Below, in pieces: positions 52,401 through 63,863 of a DNA stretch of 64,000 bases (positions are counted from its first letter, which is position 1; each line of letters starts with the position of its first letter). The notes under the pieces are model-generated. The model saw only the letters and a list, made by a program, of their open reading frames with translations. It did not search any database and was not told where the DNA came from. The DNA is from Harmothoe impar (Eukaryota > Annelida > Polychaeta > Phyllodocida > Polynoidae), in assembly GCA_947462335.1 (NCBI GenBank), contig OX381708.1:806001-870000 (forward strand). The letters run 5' to 3'. The translations under genes were made by a program, and so were the position numbers.

Positions 52401-52657
52401 TACAATAGAGGGTATGCGTTTGGAAACTTTGGTGCTCAAATAACTATGAATACAGAAAAGGTCAATAAATTCTAGACATGAAATGTTTTCCCCAGGGGTA
52501 CAGAATGCTATCTATCACCATCATTTTTTGGAACAATCTGTTAGTTTGCTGCATGATATACCTAATTAATATACAAACACAAGCATTCCTCCGCTACCTT
52601 TAGTAAGCCTTATATATTGTAGGTTTTATGCACATCTGCCAATCTAATACATGTACA

Positions 52658-53104
52658 CAGTATTTCCGCGTTTATAAGCCCGGCCTTATATCAATTTCAA
52701 GTGGTATATTGACCTGGCTTATAAATGGGCTGGCTTATAAACGGGGCCGGCTATAATATTTTGCAAGTGGAATTCCTCTGACATCCTGTCATATTTTCAG
52801 ATTAGTACTTTTCAATAATATCTTTAAATAAATCTCATAAGCTTCACCAAAATAAGGGCTGATCACCTCTATGAATATTTTTATAGTTTATGAATTTAAC
52901 TGCAACTTGTATAATCGCAAGATTTATGTGAATACTCCAATTAGGTGCAAAGTACTACCAGATAAGTGTTATATGATGATTTTCGATTCCTTGCCCCAGC
53001 TTATAGTCGGGCCCCAGCTTTTATTGGACCTAGTACCAATTTTGACCTGGCTTATAAACGGGGCATGCTTATATTCGGGCCAGGCTTATAAACGGGGAAA
53101 TAGA
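52658..53104. mobile_element. MITE with TTTATAAGCC(C/T)GGCC ends
   Basis: The left end CAGTATTTCCGCGTTTATAAG is mirrored at the right (CTTATAAACGGGGAAATAGAG), with internal GGCTTATAAA repeats in both orientations. No transposase. Composition and TATAAGCC repeats recall the MITE at 15297-15526. Confidence 0.6.
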
Positions 53105-53284
53105 GTAAATGAAATGGTCTTTTCTGCTACTCTCACAAAAATGTATACACTTGAAAATATTCATGTTCTCCGTGTGGGTCTTATGGAACAAGTCTCTATC
53201 TATACACATTGTACATACTCTAACACAAAATGCTGTAGTTATACCACAACCACAGCTCTTTATTTTCAATGAAATATGGCAGTC

Positions 53285-53347
53285 TTGTTGAATGTCAGGC
53301 TGAATTTCACTTGGTCTATGGCCTTGTGAAATATGGCCTGACATTCA
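53285..53347. repeat. Foldback hairpin
   Basis: Imperfect arms GAATGTCAGGC(TG)AATTTCAC... and GTGAAATATGGCCTGACATTC around a short loop. It resembles in style the hairpin at 33258-33333. Confidence 0.65.
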
Positions 53348-54676
53348 ATTCGTGAAATAACCAATTCAACAGACTATAACTCATTAACTATATCTATGTT
53401 TTCACTATAATGTCAAGCATGGTCAAGGCTGATTACGAGTCACAGACAAATGTACTCAGCCAAGACCATGCACATCAATATACTGAATGCAGGGCTGTGG
53501 TTGTGGTTTAACTGACTTATAACAGAGTAATTGGTTTGTACATCAACTGAGGTATAAAGCTATATAGACAAGCTGTATATAGTTGGATGTAATGAAATAA
53601 GGCTATTATGGACAAACTGTACATAATCATGTATATAGTCAAGGTAGATCCTGGCCCGGGATACATCCCTGGGACCTGCTCTGTGTTCTTTGTTGGAGAT
53701 CAGAATAAATCGCAAACTTCCCCACAGGAAAGTTTCCTACTTCCTGCTATATAATGCGTCTGTCGTGTCTTTCCATCCTGAAGAAGGACATAAAAATGTT
53801 ATTGATGAGATGGCAAGAAAATAGAATCACGACTCAGAGGATTGAGTTTCTGGTCTGTAATAAATCAGCCATTGTGCACACAAACTTTGATCACCGATCT
53901 TTATTTTCTTATCTGACTGGGGTAGAGGAGTATAAATGGGGAGGAAACAGGGAAGTGTGTTGGGGAATTCAGATTAGTCTGGCCATCCCCAATATGTATA
54001 CTGTTTAACATGAAAACATCATAATTCAAATACATAATTGTATCGTCTCTCTTACTCTGTACACATTACCCACAGTCTAGTCTTTCTCTATCCATATTCT
54101 GTCTAATGACATGATACTTCTGAACTTTCAGAAATAAGTTGTATAAAGTAAATTGAAATAAGGCTTTCATTGGTGTTTCTTTATGCCTTTAAATGTAATA
54201 TTGAAAAAATCAACTGAGAGGGTCTTGGTACTGCAATTTGTTTGTTATAACTGAAAATTTGTTATTACATAGTTCGTTGTAGAGGAATTCTATCCCTCCC
54301 CCACAAGAATGGTCCACATCTTAGTTTTTTTAACATACATCCTGTGAGTGGGGCTAAAACATAAAGGCATGTGTTCACAGAGTTCCTGTGTGTCAGCACG
54401 TTCACAGGGGTCGGTGAATGTTGAGGGGGGGGCAAAATATCCTGGACCCCTCTTGAGGGAGGTGGGGCAATGAAGATTCAGCCCTTTATGGGTGAAATTG
54501 TAAGGAATATTGTAGAAAAAATGGAGCGTGTGAGTGGCCTCATAGATGACTCAGGGTAATCTGTCAATTCTGGCATCAGAAATGAATTCGAATGAGTGAT
54601 GTAATTTGAGTACAATACATTTCTCATTTCTGACGGCAGGATCGTAATCGCCAGAAAAAGCTTCCCTAATTTCATA
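53348..54676. other. Unannotated stretch before Element 3
   Basis: 1.3 kb without a gene I can support. Short ORFs (for example 53754-54008) show no domain or exon context. Confidence 0.5.
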
Positions 54677-55115
54677 TGTAGGGGCTAGGGTTATACGGGT
54701 TGTTATGTGACGAGTTCTGTTGGATGCTGTGTTGCGAGCTCAGTCCGAACCCTTCAGTCCGACGGCAGGTGGCGACACCTGCCTCGGGCTTGGGGTATGG
54801 ACAGAGGTCGCTATAGGCTTCCGGTCTGCGGGTGCGCGCGCAGGCTGGCTGCCTATATATACCCAGCATCTGATGGGACTCGTCGGTTACTCTGAACCAC
54901 GCTGGTAAGGAGACCCCGTGATCATTACGGCTGATTCGCCCACTGACCCGTTCCGAACTCTATAGGGAGTTTGCACGCATAGATATTGCCTGTCTAGGTT
55001 CTTGAATAAACCTATTGATTCGCAACCTGTAAACACTTGATCCGAACTGTGTTGGCTTTGTTCTTTAATTGATACTCTACCAATATCATAGAGACACAAA
55101 GTATCGTTTATTACA
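54677..55115 (+). repeat. 5' LTR of Element 3
   Basis: TGTAGGGGC...TTTATTACA. TATATATA at 54854-54861, AATAAA at 55005-55010. The PBS TGGTGCCGTGA follows at 55117-55127. Confidence 0.9.
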
Positions 55116-55303
55116 CTGGTGCCGTGACCACTTCTGAGTGAAACGCAGGTTAGCCTGTGCAATAGCACAGACCTCGTGCTCTGGACGGAGCAGCGGGGTC
55201 TCCCGATGAGGCGTTAGCCTTGTCATCGGAGGGGTTATGTGCCGCAGATGAGGCAGATACCCCCACCAGGAGTGCGGATGTTCCACCCGGAACAAGTGCA
55301 CTA

Positions 55304-57982
55304 ATGGGATCTAAGGATCCCAGAGTAATGAGTCGCTCATTAGAAGAGATGAGCCTGTCGTTGTTTAACATCGGCAGGTCACGCGCAACCGCTCCGACCC
55401 CTCGGAGATATGCAATTTCGGAGGAGCGTCGCTTCGACGATATGAGAGAAGCCAGGGTACAGGAACGTCTGCAGATGGCTCAGATGGAGTTGTTGACCAT
55501 TCAAAAACAGTCAAATGAATGGAAAAGCAGTCTGATTGCGTTGGAAGGCGCAGTCACACACCGGACTTCCAAAATCAAGGAAAAAGACGCGAGGTTGTCA
55601 ACCTTGTTGGAGGAGAATGAGAGATTAGCGCAATCTCTAAGCATGGTCCGGTCAGAGTTCAACCAGAAAACAGCTGACCTAGAGGCGGTCCGTTCCTACT
55701 TTGTCAGTGCAAACACGGAACTCAACCAGATTTGCGCGGCCAGGGATGCCGTGATATCGGAAGCAGAAGGGGTCCATTCCAAACTTGTTCGGGATACGGA
55801 AGACCTGAGAGAGGCTCGTCAGACTCTGGCTACGGAGTGTGACATCTTGAGGACCAAGAAAAGTGCTTTACAGCAGTTCTTGTTAGAGGCCCGGAGTAGT
55901 ATGCAGGACAGCAGTACCTCATACGCTTCTACCGATAATGGCAGTCCGAGAGCTGCTCATTACAGTAGTTTTACGGACACCCCAAATCTGCCCATGGGGC
56001 GTGGGTTAACCGTAGAGCCTGCATTGTCTACTTCAACGCCAGGTCGACCTCTTAAGGTGGGCCGAGCAAGAGGTAGAGGAAGGGCAAGTGACTACTCACC
56101 AAGGGTGGGTATTATGGGGATCCGTCCCATCCCGAAACAGATCTTTTCTGCTCCGACAGGTGTGAACCCAGCGGGGAGGGGAAGATCGTTGTCGGAATTG
56201 GTACGGAGTCCACTGTCCCAATTGAGACAGGACGAGCGACAACTGGACTCGGACCGCTTGAAGAAAGCATCCGAGCAGGAATTGGTACGGAGTCCACAGT
56301 CCCAGTTGAGACAGGACGAGCGACAATTGGACTCGGAACGCTTGAAGAAAGCGGCCGAGCAGGAGAAGGCAGCCAGGAGCGACCTCACTCCATCGAGTCT
56401 GTTGCAATGGCGAGAGTGCCAGGTGAACACACTGTTCCAAGAACAGAAAAACTTGGAGACAGAAAGGCGAGAAGTGTATCGCCAACAGCAGGCTGCTCTA
56501 GAACAACAGCAGAAACGCATGCGTGAGAACGCAGCCCTGGCAGAAGAGCTAGCGGAGCAGGAGGCGGCAGTTCTGAGAGCACGAAAAGAAGGGCTCCGGG
56601 CAGCCGGTGAAGCTGCAAAAGCTAAACTGGAGTAAGCTCAGCAGGAGGAGGAAGCTGAGAAGCAATCCAAACAATTGGAAAAAGAGAAGTCCGAGCATCA
56701 GCGATTGCTGGCTCTGGCTCAGCAGTGCCAGTACATGACCGATCTGGAGAAAAATTGGTGGTTCAGTCAAGGTGTGGACCCCACTATGGATTTTGTGGCG
56801 TATGGTACTTACCAGGCCTACCTTGAAAGACAGAATAGCTTAACTACTATGGGGGCTACTACGGGAGCAATTCCTGGGACAAAAAGGCCTAAGAGAGCTC
56901 CGAGACGAACAATTCTGAGTACGGAATTGCAAGAATTGTACGATACAAATCCCGCTATAGCAGGGATCGGATTGCACAATGTGGGCGCGGAAAGGGACGC
57001 TTCGGCTTCTATTTCCAAATGCCTGGCGATAACCTCTAAAATTAGAGGATCGTCCAATGCTGTCAGACGGAAAGCTAGTGAGCCTTTTCCGTACTGGCAG
57101 AAAAACTCTTGGGAAGAGTGGTTAGGAGCCACTGTTGAGGATATTAACCTCAGCGGATGGGATCAGCAAGATGCTATCCCTTACATCTGTAAGGGATTGC
57201 GCCTAGGAGACGGCCTGATGGCAGTCGAACAGTGGAAAGATGAATGCGGACCCCGCGGCATTTTCAAACAGCTGGTGGAGATCGGAACTATCTTGTTCGG
57301 AGACTCCGCTCGGGTTGATCCTATGGTCGCTTTTAAGAAGCGAGTGCAAGGCAAGAACGAGGCCCCGAGGGTTTTCGGACTTGCACTGATGCGACTCCTG
57401 AAGAAGGTACATCCTGCTTCAGGGATCCATGATGCCTTATTCTCTAAGGAATTGTTCTCTCAGTTCGTCGCCGGATTGAGAGACCCAGAGATACAACAGA
57501 CGGTGTATGATACTTGGAGGGTGGATACGTCGTTGGATGACCTTTTTAAGGCCATCGAGATACACACCCTCAAAAAGTCGCTGCTAGGGGACTGGATGCC
57601 AACCCGGGCCTCTGCCATTATAGAATGTTCCCCGGAACAGTCTGATGGTGAGGGCAGTGAGAAGGAGGCAACTGCTTCTGCGGCTCAGTTCAAGAGGAAT
57701 GGGAATTCCTCTAAACCACCGTGGAAGAATAAGAAGCCGGAAGGGGGTGGAAACCCCCCTCCGAATAAGGAGTCATCGGAGCAGAAACCTCCGGTGATGG
57801 ACGCAGCGTTCTTCACAGCGCTGTTTGAGAAGATGACGTCTTCCATTCAGGGGGCTACACAGCCTAACAGAAGGAAGATCAATCGGAGGACCGCCAAGTG
57901 CTACAGGTGCCTGGAGATCGGTCACTTTGCGGCGGAGTGTACAGCTCCGAGCCCGAAAGTTCCCGGAAAGGAGGGAAACTAG
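55304..57982 (+). pseudogene. gag of Element 3, with one in-frame stop
   Basis: First ATG of the open frame at 55304 (frame open from 55220). Coiled-coil N-terminal region; a 28-aa unit (ELVRSPLSQLRQDERQ...) is duplicated at 56195-56362. TAA at 56633-56635 interrupts the frame, which continues open in the same phase through the capsid-like region (about 57050-57590) and a single zinc knuckle CYRCLEIGHFAAEC (about 57901-57942), ending TAG at 57980-57982. One substitution would explain the TAA; stop read-through is less likely. Same organisation as Element 1 gag. Confidence 0.8.
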
Positions 57983-58016
57983 AGGGGGTGGTCCGAGAAG
58001 GCGAGCGGACGACCCC
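57973..58016 (+). promoter_or_regulatory. Programmed −1 frameshift signal at the gag stop of Element 3
   Basis: Slippery heptamer GGGAAAC (57973-57979) in the correct phase (G GGA AAC) directly followed by the gag TAG. After a 5-nt spacer comes a stem GGGGTGGTCCG (57985-57995) with CGGACGACCCC (58006-58016), 10 of 11 pairs, loop 10 nt. A −1 shift continues as GKLEGVV, matching the fused protein of Element 1. Confidence 0.85.
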
Positions 58017-61000
58017 TGGAGATGAAGTACGCCAACATACCAGAGAGGTAGAGCCTAGTGAAATTCCGAAGGCAGGAAGGGAATCAGGGGTGGCTTCGAG
58101 CTTGAGGGGTTCGGATGCCGGCCTGGTTAACATTCCAGTCCAACAGTTGCCCGGCAATGAGGCAGGGAGGCCCATTACGGATAGGAACGAGGAAGTTGCG
58201 GCTGTCACAGACACCGTATGGGTAGGGAGTACCCAGCTTTCCCCGGATCATCCATGTTTCGACCATTTGAAGAAACATGGCCTTGATTTGGCTGCTCCGA
58301 AGGATTTTAAACGCTTCACTGTAAACCCGTCTCCGCTGGGGGGGAGGCGGTGGTATGTGTCTGTTACTGTGGCCGGTAGGGCGGGCGAGTTTTTAGTAGA
58401 TACGGGAGCTAGCCACTCCTTTATCTCCTCAAACTTCTATGCTCTTATGCCGGACAGTCGTGATAACTTCAAAACGAGGGTAAACGCCTGTTCGGCCGAT
58501 GGGTCGAGTATGCAGACGAATGGGCGCGCGTTCATACCGCTCCGGATTGGGGGGAAGGAGTATGTGGCTTCTCCCACCATCGCGGATATAGCAGACGACG
58601 GTATACTGGGGTTGGACTTTTCGGCGTTGTATGACGCGGTCCTGAATCCTGGTACAGGGGTACTCCAGATAAAGCACCCGTACCGTGCGGTGGAGCAATG
58701 TGTGCTCCGACAAGTATCAACAGTGGCAAGGGTGGTCCAAACTGTAAAGATTCCTCCCGGACAGACGTGTGACGTGCTGGTCCGAAGCAAGGGGCTTAGG
58801 AGAGAGGAAGAGGCAGTTGTGGAGCCGGATGTGGCCATGTTGGGAAGTATCGGTTTGACAGGCATGGACACCCTGGTGGGTGATGGTGCTTGGACCGTGG
58901 TGCCGGTTTCTAACCCCGGGTTAGAGCCGAAGTACGTGGAGAAAGATACGGTGCTGGGGAAGGTGTTCACCAGTGAGGCAGTGATGCCTGCTGGTCATGT
59001 GGGCATGAAGGGTGACCCTTCTCCGACCACTTTGAGTGATGGACTCGAGAAAATGATCTCCGAAACGGATCTGACGGATCGGAGGGATCTCGATTCCTTG
59101 AGAAGGCTGGTAGTGAAGTATCAGGATGCATGGCAAGTGGAGGGGGAGCCTTTGGACCGAACTGACAAAGTGCTGCATTCTATCAATACGGGAGATGCAC
59201 AGCCGTTCAAAATGCCTTACCGACGCTTGCCGTTGGGTAAGAAAAGAGTTGTTGAAGAACAAGTGAAAACCATGCTGGATCAGAAGGTGATCGTGCCTAG
59301 CACTAGCCCCTGGTCTAGTCCGGTTCAGATGGTTACTAAAAAGGATGGGTCTATCCGATTTTGTATCGATTATAGACGCTTGAATGGAGTAACCAAAAAG
59401 AATGCGTATCCTCTGCCCCGAATTGATGAGACTCTGGACTCGTTGGGTGGGAACCAATGGTTCTGCACCCTCGATTTGCAGTCCGGATATTGGCAGATCG
59501 GGATGAAGGAAGAGGATAAAGAGAAAACGGCTTTAACAAGTCATATTGGACTGTATCAGTTTGAGCTGATGCCTTTCGGGTTGTGCAACGCCCCTGCCAC
59601 TTTTGAGGCTATGATGGAAACTCTGCTGAGTGATCTGTTGTGGCGGAAGTGCTTGGTATACTTGGACGACGTCATTGTTTTCGGCAAGACGTTTGAAGAG
59701 TGTGCATTGAACCTCGGAGAGGTATTGGAGCGAATTCGGTCCAATGGCTTGACTTTAAAGCCAAAGAAATGTGAACTTTTTCGGAAGTCCATGGTCTATT
59801 TGGGCCGGATCATCTCCACCGAGGGTGTGCAGGCTGATCCGGCTAAACTGGAGACTGTGGAGACTTGGGAAGTTCCGAAAGGACCAAAGGATATCAGATC
59901 CTTTTTAGGGTTCTGTTCCTATTACAGGGACTTCATCCCCGGATTCTCTAGGGTGTCTCAACCCTTGCAAAAGTTGAGCCATTGGACTCCGGGGAGGAAG
60001 AAAGAACCCTTTCCATAGGGGATGGAGCAGAATGACGCCTTTAAAGAGATTAAGGCATTGTTCCGAACCACCCCAGTGCTGAAATACCCTACGGAGAAGG
60101 GGCATTTCATCCTTGACACTGATGCGAGCAATGAGAGCATCGGGGCCGCATTGTCCCAGATCCAGGACGGAGTAGAGGTCCCGCTGGCGTTCGCTAGTAA
60201 CAGTATGAACAAGGCACAGAGAAATTATTGTACTACCAAGCAAGAGCTGCTCGCCGTAGTGGTGTACACAAAGAAGTTTCGGCACTTCTTGTATGGAGGG
60301 AATTTCACGCTTCGGACTGATCATTCTGCCTTGAGGTGGCTCCTTAATTTTAAGGACGCGGAGGGGATGATTGGTCGGTGGTTGAATCACCTCAGTGAGT
60401 TCGGACTGGAGAACTCTCATATCCAGCACCGAGCGGGCATGAAGCATATCAATGCTGACTGTCTAAGTCGACGTCCGGTTCGCCGTTGTGTGCGTCCGGA
60501 GTGTGGGGATTGTGGTGCTCACAATGCTGTGGTAGCGAGTGTGCGTTTGCCTTATGATGGGTTGTTGCCAAACCTGTTGGATTGGTCCACCGACACTATA
60601 AGGACGTACCAGATAGCCGATCCTACCATAGCACGACTGAGGGAGCTTGTCCCTACTGGGGTCTGTCCAGTGAGACCTGAAATATCACTGGAAAACCATG
60701 AGATGTGACGTTTCCTGGCTCAGTTCCATGAACTGGAGGTTCGGGATTCGTTGTTGTGCAGGTGGAAGTCTTGTCCCGGGAAGCGGAGGGTGTTACAAAT
60801 GGTGATCCCGGCTGCTATGAGGAAAGACATCCTGTACTACTGCCACGGCCATTCCACTAGTGGGCATTTCGGAAAGAAACACTCTTTGGAACGGCTGAGT
60901 AGAAGGTATTACTGGCCGGGAATGTCCGGCGACCTTTTAAGGTGGATCGAGACATGTCCGGCCTGTTGTTTAGGCAAACCTGGTCCTGGACTGGGAAAAT

Positions 61001-61239
61001 TGCCATTGCAACAAGAGCTGTTCGGAGTAAGGTTTGCTCGGATAGCCGTAGACATTATCAGTGGGGTGAAACCCACTCCTAAGGGTAATACGTCTATGAT
61101 GGTGGTCTCGGACTACTATACAAAATACACCCGAGTGTACCCACTCGAGGATCATACTGCTGCTACTTGTGCGGAAGCACTGGTAAAGGGGTGGATCCTC
61201 CATTTGGGGGCTCCCTTGATGTTACATAGCGATCAAGGG
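57973..61239 (+). pseudogene. pol of Element 3, with stops and truncated integrase
   Basis: Entered by the −1 shift. Protease LVDTGASHS (about 58397-58423), reverse transcriptase with YLDDV (about 59660-59674), RNase H DTDAS (from 60118), integrase HHCC (CHGH, CPACC) and first D (AVDIISG). In-frame TAG at 60016-60018 stands where Element 1 has Trp, and TGA at 60706-60708 where it has Arg. After HSDQG (about 61222-61239) the expected REFES is replaced by unrelated sequence: the rest of integrase, its catalytic Glu, the GPF/AT-hook tail and the ORF3 promoter are deleted. Confidence 0.85.
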
Positions 61240-61322
61240 ACCGGCTCGCTGGTGGGGCCGGACACGGGGGAGGTCGTCCGAAGACGACAGTTACTCCTCA
61301 GCAGCCCTGGACCGAAGTGGCC

Positions 61323-63863
61323 ATGGATGTATCATCTGCGGGCCATTGCGTCCGGACCTTACAGTCGGTGTTGTCTAACATCACCTTCAAGCACCCGGCT
61401 GCACTGGAGCCACAGAGAGAGGTACCCACCCGAGTGGATCCACCTCCCCAGAGAGAGGTACCCACCCGAGTGGACCCACCTCCCCAGAGAGAGGTACCCA
61501 CCCGAGTGGACCCACCTCCCCAGAGAGAGGTACCCACCCGAGTGGACCCACCTTCCCAGACCACTGAGCCTAACCCGGAGACATCCGACATGGATACTTC
61601 GGATGAGGCCAGCAAGCTGGACCAAGCCGCGGGTGGTGGTCCGTCGGGGTCGGGGATCCACATCCTAGCCCCGCATGAACACGATGACTGGGACAAGGAA
61701 GACGCCGATGTCCCATCCATCCTAAGAGGGGCCATCATTGATCAGATGAGCAAAGAAGAGACTAGGTCATTCGACTTAATCCAAATGAGAACCTTCCGGG
61801 GGCTGGACAGTTTGTCCGCTAGGTTCCCGGCCTGGTTCCCGGACCGCTTAACAGCGGCCATGGAAAACGTGAGCAACGTGGCTAGCAGGGCTCGCCTAGT
61901 CGCTCAGTCGGAAGGTCGCCCCAAGGTTATTGCGGCTTTGGAATCCGATATGCTAACCGCTTCGGAGTACAATGTCGTCCATAACCGGAGGGAGAAGCGT
62001 CGGCGCCTGACACCAGCGATGAAGCTGGCTCGGGGATTGGAACAGAAGACCAAAGAGTCTATTCTGGATGCAACTCTGGAGGATGAAATCGTCCAACAGA
62101 CATCGGCAGCAGCTAGGAATGCGGATACTAGTCGGATGGAGAAGGCCAACCGTCGGGACGCAGTCCTGAGGGAGACCATCAAGGTGACATCTCTCGAAGA
62201 GGAGGTGGAAGAAGTCTTGAAGGGATTGGATGAAAATACAATCCCGGACGACGAACTAGAGGTACTGGTGAGGACAGCACTCCGTGCCAATGCCGCCAGT
62301 GGGTTTAAATACTTTAAACCTATGTGTGTGACGGACTGCATCAAGGATAAACGTTCCTCACACCACCCGGAAGAGGTGGGTCCTGACGGCCTGTCTGATG
62401 ATGAAGAGTGGATCAAGAAGGATCCCCTCGACAAGTCGGTACAGTTGTACCATTTTGAGTTACTGGAGAAGGTCCGGACTGGTAGTACCAAATACCATTC
62501 GTATCTCCAGAAAACTAAACTGGCCTGGGCAATGGCGAGATGGAATCCATCTAGCAGGTGCCCCTTTGAAAATTGTCAAAATATTGACGAGACTCTGGAA
62601 ACGCCCCGAACTTGGCCTACCAAGGTTAGGTACGCGAGGCACGTCACCCGACACCATGTACGTCATTTCATGCGATATGACTGCCTGAGTGTGGGTCCCA
62701 GAGGGAGCAAGAGTTGTCCCGATGGTGGTCTGTTCTATACCAGAGTAGACATCATCCGACACCTTGCTAAGAAGCACGGCTTGTCCCTGGAGACGGCGGC
62801 GGAGCGTATACAGCTCACCCATGCGGAGGTCTACTCCCATTTCGGGGTAGTAGGCAAGAACGAGAATCTCGAAGTGGACTTCGGCTACAACGAGAAAGGA
62901 AAGGTCCGGGTCTTTTACAAAGTAAACCCGGACGGCAACTATCTCCGGATTCCGGAAGGCGACCTCTTCGAAGAGTTCGAAGAGTACCAGAAACGTACAA
63001 GTACGAAGAAGGTACGGAAAGCTCCGAAGAGACAGAACCAGTCCTCGGAGCCGACCGATGCCAAAAGACCTAAAACGGATGAGAGGCAATCCGTTATGGA
63101 GAAGGCGGATCCGGGCTATCAAGGCCCGGCATTCACTTCCACTAGGACGGACTGGAAGACAGGCCCTCAGGGCAGGCCATCCCGGCCTGCTCCGGAGGAT
63201 CCGAACACCAGCATGGAGGGAACCTTCGCTGAGAACTTCCCAGCTAGTGACCTGGTCCCGGGAGAGGAGTCACAAACCCTCACTCAGACTGGAAAGACAA
63301 AGGCTTCAGTTAAACAGAAACTGAAACCTACCAAGGCACAGGATCTCCCTCCCGAGACTCGGGATGAGGAACGTTTAGTCTTGCGACTAAGGGGTCCTCC
63401 TTCGCTCCCTCGCGCCGACTTCGCCTCGTACGAAGCCGGACAGGAGGCATTTGACAAGTGGCAGGACAACTTTCACCAGTTGCTTGCCGGCCTCAGTCAG
63501 GAGGTGGCGATGTTGTCCCTTAACACGGTGCATCATCTCCATCAGAGGGAAGTCGTGGTCCAAAAGGCAGCGGCAGTGGATGCTGTTCAGGAGGAGCGGG
63601 AGCGGGCTCGGACTGAACAAGTGGCTGCTAAATCCGAAAGGAAGAAGCAGAGGTTGGCAACTAAGAACGCCGAGGAGAAACTGGACCACGAACGTCGCCG
63701 GTTCAGGGATTGCTTCGCGCATGAGATGCACGAGTGGGATGATACCAGGGCTCAAATTGAGACTTGGCTCCAGGAACTGACTCTGGCTGAGGCCGAGTCT
63801 GACTCCGATGAGGAGGAGGCGCCGGCTAAACCCGACGCCACAGGTGACTCGGAGTCCGGATAG
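61323..63863 (+). CDS. ORF3 protein of Element 3: C2H2-finger protein
   Basis: 846 aa from the first ATG; the frame is open upstream into the deletion junction, so the true N-terminus may be lost. A 12-aa unit (QREVPTRVDPPP) occurs four times near the start (61412-61559). Conserved parts: LSDDEEW (about 357), first finger CPFENC...HVTRHH (about 413-445), second finger (CLSVGPRGSKSC...HLAKKH, about 455-485), a basic region, then a coiled coil and FRDCFAHEMHEWDD near the end, comparable to the Element 1 and 2 end motifs. Acidic C-terminus. No signal peptide or membrane helix. Open although gag and pol are ruined. Confidence 0.8.
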   Translation: MDVSSAGHCVRTLQSVLSNITFKHPAALEPQREVPTRVDPPPQREVPTRVDPPPQREVPTRVDPPPQREVPTRVDPPSQTTEPNPETSDMDTSDEASKLDQAAGGGPSGSGIHILAPHEHDDWDKEDADVPSILRGAIIDQMSKEETRSFDLIQMRTFRGLDSLSARFPAWFPDRLTAAMENVSNVASRARLVAQSEGRPKVIAALESDMLTASEYNVVHNRREKRRRLTPAMKLARGLEQKTKESILDATLEDEIVQQTSAAARNADTSRMEKANRRDAVLRETIKVTSLEEEVEEVLKGLDENTIPDDELEVLVRTALRANAASGFKYFKPMCVTDCIKDKRSSHHPEEVGPDGLSDDEEWIKKDPLDKSVQLYHFELLEKVRTGSTKYHSYLQKTKLAWAMARWNPSSRCPFENCQNIDETLETPRTWPTKVRYARHVTRHHVRHFMRYDCLSVGPRGSKSCPDGGLFYTRVDIIRHLAKKHGLSLETAAERIQLTHAEVYSHFGVVGKNENLEVDFGYNEKGKVRVFYKVNPDGNYLRIPEGDLFEEFEEYQKRTSTKKVRKAPKRQNQSSEPTDAKRPKTDERQSVMEKADPGYQGPAFTSTRTDWKTGPQGRPSRPAPEDPNTSMEGTFAENFPASDLVPGEESQTLTQTGKTKASVKQKLKPTKAQDLPPETRDEERLVLRLRGPPSLPRADFASYEAGQEAFDKWQDNFHQLLAGLSQEVAMLSLNTVHHLHQREVVVQKAAAVDAVQEERERARTEQVAAKSERKKQRLATKNAEEKLDHERRRFRDCFAHEMHEWDDTRAQIETWLQELTLAEAESDSDEEEAPAKPDATGDSESG
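61412..61559 (+). repeat. 36-bp coding repeat, four copies
   Basis: Unit CAGAGAGAGGTACCCACCCG plus 16 bp, in frame, encoding QREVPTRVDPPP. Confidence 0.95.

Noticed and set aside
52871..53272. 133-aa ORF
   Set aside because: It overlaps the end of a MITE and runs through AT-rich sequence with no domain or exon signals.
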